Shown: positions 62,034 to 64,000 of the stretch, piece after piece
Layout of the letters: the number at the start of each line of letters is the position of its first letter
Position numbering within the stretch: the first letter of the stretch is position 1
NCBI GenBank assembly: GCA_021014945.1
Contig: MU266336.1
Coordinates: 186,001 to 250,000 of the forward strand
Source: Leucogyrophana mollusca
Taxonomy: Eukaryota > Basidiomycota > Agaricomycetes > Boletales
Direction: 5' to 3'
DNA length: 64,000 bases
Translations under genes and position numbers: made by a program
Notes under the pieces: model-generated
Database searches by the model: none
What the model was told of the DNA's origin: nothing
The model's input: only the letters and a program-made list of their open reading frames with translations

Positions 62034-62861
62034 TCATCCATTGTAAGTCCCTGATCTTCCATTGAAGGGGTAGAATGAGCTGAAGTTAGCCGGTTGAGTA
62101 GTGGAAGGGGGAAAGGTCTCAGTAGAAGTGGCAATGGCCTGCCTCTGCCAACGGTTATCCGCAAGATTGGAGTCTTCGTGCGAGCCAGTGCATGTGACAG
62201 CATGTGGGTTCTGAAACATGCCCTGGCTTGCGTGAGCGCCCGTCTGGCGGATGGCTCGGGGGACCCCTCCACCAGCCGATGGAAGGGGCCAGCGGCCTTG
62301 AGGAATGCTGTACGTTTGATCTGATTCCCGCGGTGTCGCATCGTACTGTATGAGGCCATTCTGCGCGACAAAGGCGGCAGTGTACGGGGACATCGTTGAC
62401 TCTGATACGAAAACTAAGATTCATGAGCAGAGCAATCGAGTCAGCGCAACTCACGTGTCATCCGACTGTGGTCTACGTCGAGAACGAAGCCATTATGAGA
62501 GGTAACCGACTCTCTATCGCTATGATATTGCAATTCAGCTGACTCAAGTATCTTCCTCAGGCCGGCAATATCTCTCATGAGTGCCGAATTATTCTCGCAC
62601 AATTCTCTGATCATCCGTTCTCCTGCGTACCATTGTTAGCAGTGAAAATCCTAACCCCGACGGTATATATTTACCTTCGCGTAAAATTTCGTGCCTCTTA
62701 ACTCCGTGTAGCTCGTCGCCCTTGGCAAATTGGAGTGTTTCCCGGAGTTTGCTGAAGAGTTTCTCCTCTTCTTCCCTATACGCCCTCTGCTTCATCGTCT
62801 TTGTCTTTGGCAGGGATCCCGTAATTCCTTCAGACCCCCAACTGGCTCCAGATTCTGGCAT
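62034..62861 (-). CDS. Small helix-loop-helix-like protein, second copy (240 aa)
   Basis: Exons 62861-62675, 62622-62455 and 62401-62034 sum to 241 codons with the stop. Residues about 22-80 form a basic-helix-like start (TMKQRAYREEEEKLFSKLRE), a loop, then a second helix (KRHEILREG joined to ERMIRELCENN) running into a short coiled coil (LMRDIAGLRKILES). This matches the general bHLH layout and resembles the protein at 646-1470 in order and spacing, though the basic part here is more acidic (REEEE), so DNA binding is doubtful. The C-terminal 130 residues are polar and probably disordered. No orthologue is recognised by name. Confidence 0.6.
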
Positions 62862-64000
62862 AAGTGTGGTTGGTGGTGTGATGTAGAAAGCAATTTCTAA
62901 AGCTGAGGTTTGTCGTGGACTTAAAGGTCTGGTTTATTTATCTCGTCTTCACACTTCAAAACATTGTAGAATCCTGTGGGTCCCGTGTTTTCCGGTGTAT
63001 GGATCGACTGAACAAAGTTCTGTGACAGAGTTCTGGCCACAAAAGCGGTGAGCCTTCCATGTCGAAAGGTCTATTTGCCGGCGCCCCTGCGGGCCATTCT
63101 CTGAGCGCCCGGTGCCCCAGGCAACGCTGCGACAAACACTGCCCAGGAGATACTCCGTGTGTTCGCTCCTCCAACGCGATATCAGAGCAGGACGCTATGA
63201 AGAGACTTTCGAGCCACATCTTGGATCTGCTGAGACGTCCTACAGATTCTAGAAACAACCCTGGTATCTTCGCGATGGTGAGCCGAATTCCAATTTTACA
63301 TCTCACTCTTGTATAAAACATGTACGCATGCACTGACCTCGCGACTTTTATCTGTACCGCCTTGCTATATTCCCAGACGTCACCATCGCTCGATATGGAT
63401 TCTGATTCTTTTGGACCTCTTGGTGGCAAACTACTCTCCGTTTCTCCGGATCTGATGGGCAATCAGCTTGGACCTTAGAAGATAGTGGTCGGTACGTGTT
63501 CAAAGTAGCCTTCTTGCCCTCTGAGTCTCTGATGGCGTCGGCCGCCTTGAGCCCAGCTTTGTACGAGACATCCTTTATACGTGAGGCTCATGGTTCCCTT
63601 ACAGACTCGATACACGACCACTGCGATGGAAACACCCAGTGTTGCTATCAACTGCCTCCCCGCCTCCCCTGAGACCCTTGATTCATAAAGATAACGCCGA
63701 CCGAGGATCTAGAAATCTTTGATTCCAGAAGCTATCAAGACGCCCTCACTTCCGTAATTAGGAGATGGGGCAGGACCATAAACCACTTACATATGTACTT
63801 CACAACGCTGCATCTGATGTTGGGCTCCGGCTGCGAATGCCGGCGATATCTATTCGGCTGGTTATCGCCTACATTCCTCGTGGATTGTCCTGAAAGGCTC
63901 GGGTTTATTCAGCGGTCGGAAACCACATGATATCGCAAGGCGCTCGACGCCTCGAGGCAAGCACGCTTAGGCTCTCCTAGGGAAGAGCATGGATCACCCT
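62862..64000. other. Right edge, nothing identified
   Basis: The last 1.1 kb holds a minus-strand open frame (63462-62956) without an ATG and with no family signal. Part of it could be an exon of a gene running off or through this edge. Confidence 0.3.

Overview
The window is nuclear DNA from a filamentous basidiomycete, most likely an Agaricomycete. Nearly every gene is broken by many 45-60 base GT-AG introns. The gene families also fit: a STE3-type mating pheromone receptor, a DUF6534-like membrane protein, MYND-finger proteins, an F-box/LRR protein, tandem P450s and a fungal thaumatin-like protein. I rebuilt exons by hand; where exon boundaries are listed, the summed coding length is a whole number of codons. 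I saw no tRNA, rRNA, CRISPR array or intact transposon.

Layout. 0.6-1.5 kb: small helix-loop-helix-like protein (+). 1.9-4.2 kb: amidase (-). 4.7-9.0 kb: condensin CAP-G/Ycg1 (-). 9.5-12.5 kb: RING-H2 protein with a long disordered N-terminus (+). 12.7-13.6 kb: MYND protein (-). 14.6-22.0 kb: two paralogous P450s (+) with an F-box/LRR gene between them. 22.4-25.1 kb: PIP5-kinase (-). 25.4-33.5 kb: separase (-). 35.5-36.4 kb: short-chain dehydrogenase (+). 36.7-39.5 kb: NCS1 nucleobase-type permease (-). 40.0-41.2 kb: seven-helix membrane protein (+). 41.4-42.2 kb: second MYND protein (-). 42.6-45.3 kb: Polo-like kinase (+). 46.4-48.2 kb: DUF6534-like membrane protein (+). 48.7-49.1 kb: RNA polymerase subunit Rpb10 (-). 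49.3-54.4 kb: condensin CAP-D2/Ycs4 (+). 55.1-56.4 kb: thaumatin-like protein (+). 59.0-60.3 kb: STE3 receptor (+). 62.0-62.9 kb: second helix-loop-helix-like protein (-). The right-hand end holds nothing I could identify.

The most striking feature is functional. Four genes of one process, mitotic chromosome condensation and sister separation, lie within 50 kb: both HEAT-repeat condensin subunits, separase and Polo kinase. Separase and the CAP-D2 subunit also share a compact upstream module, ACGCGT-CACGTG-ACGCGT, spanning 35-36 bases. ACGCGT is the MluI cell-cycle box known from yeast G1/S promoters. The CAP-G and Polo promoters carry CACGTG plus near-matches to ACGCGT. I infer a cell-cycle co-regulated neighbourhood. 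Other notable points are an Rpb10 gene whose start codon is alone on its exon before an apparent GC-AG intron, and several 7-14 base microexons, two of which encode the P450 oxygen-binding and haem-cysteine motifs.
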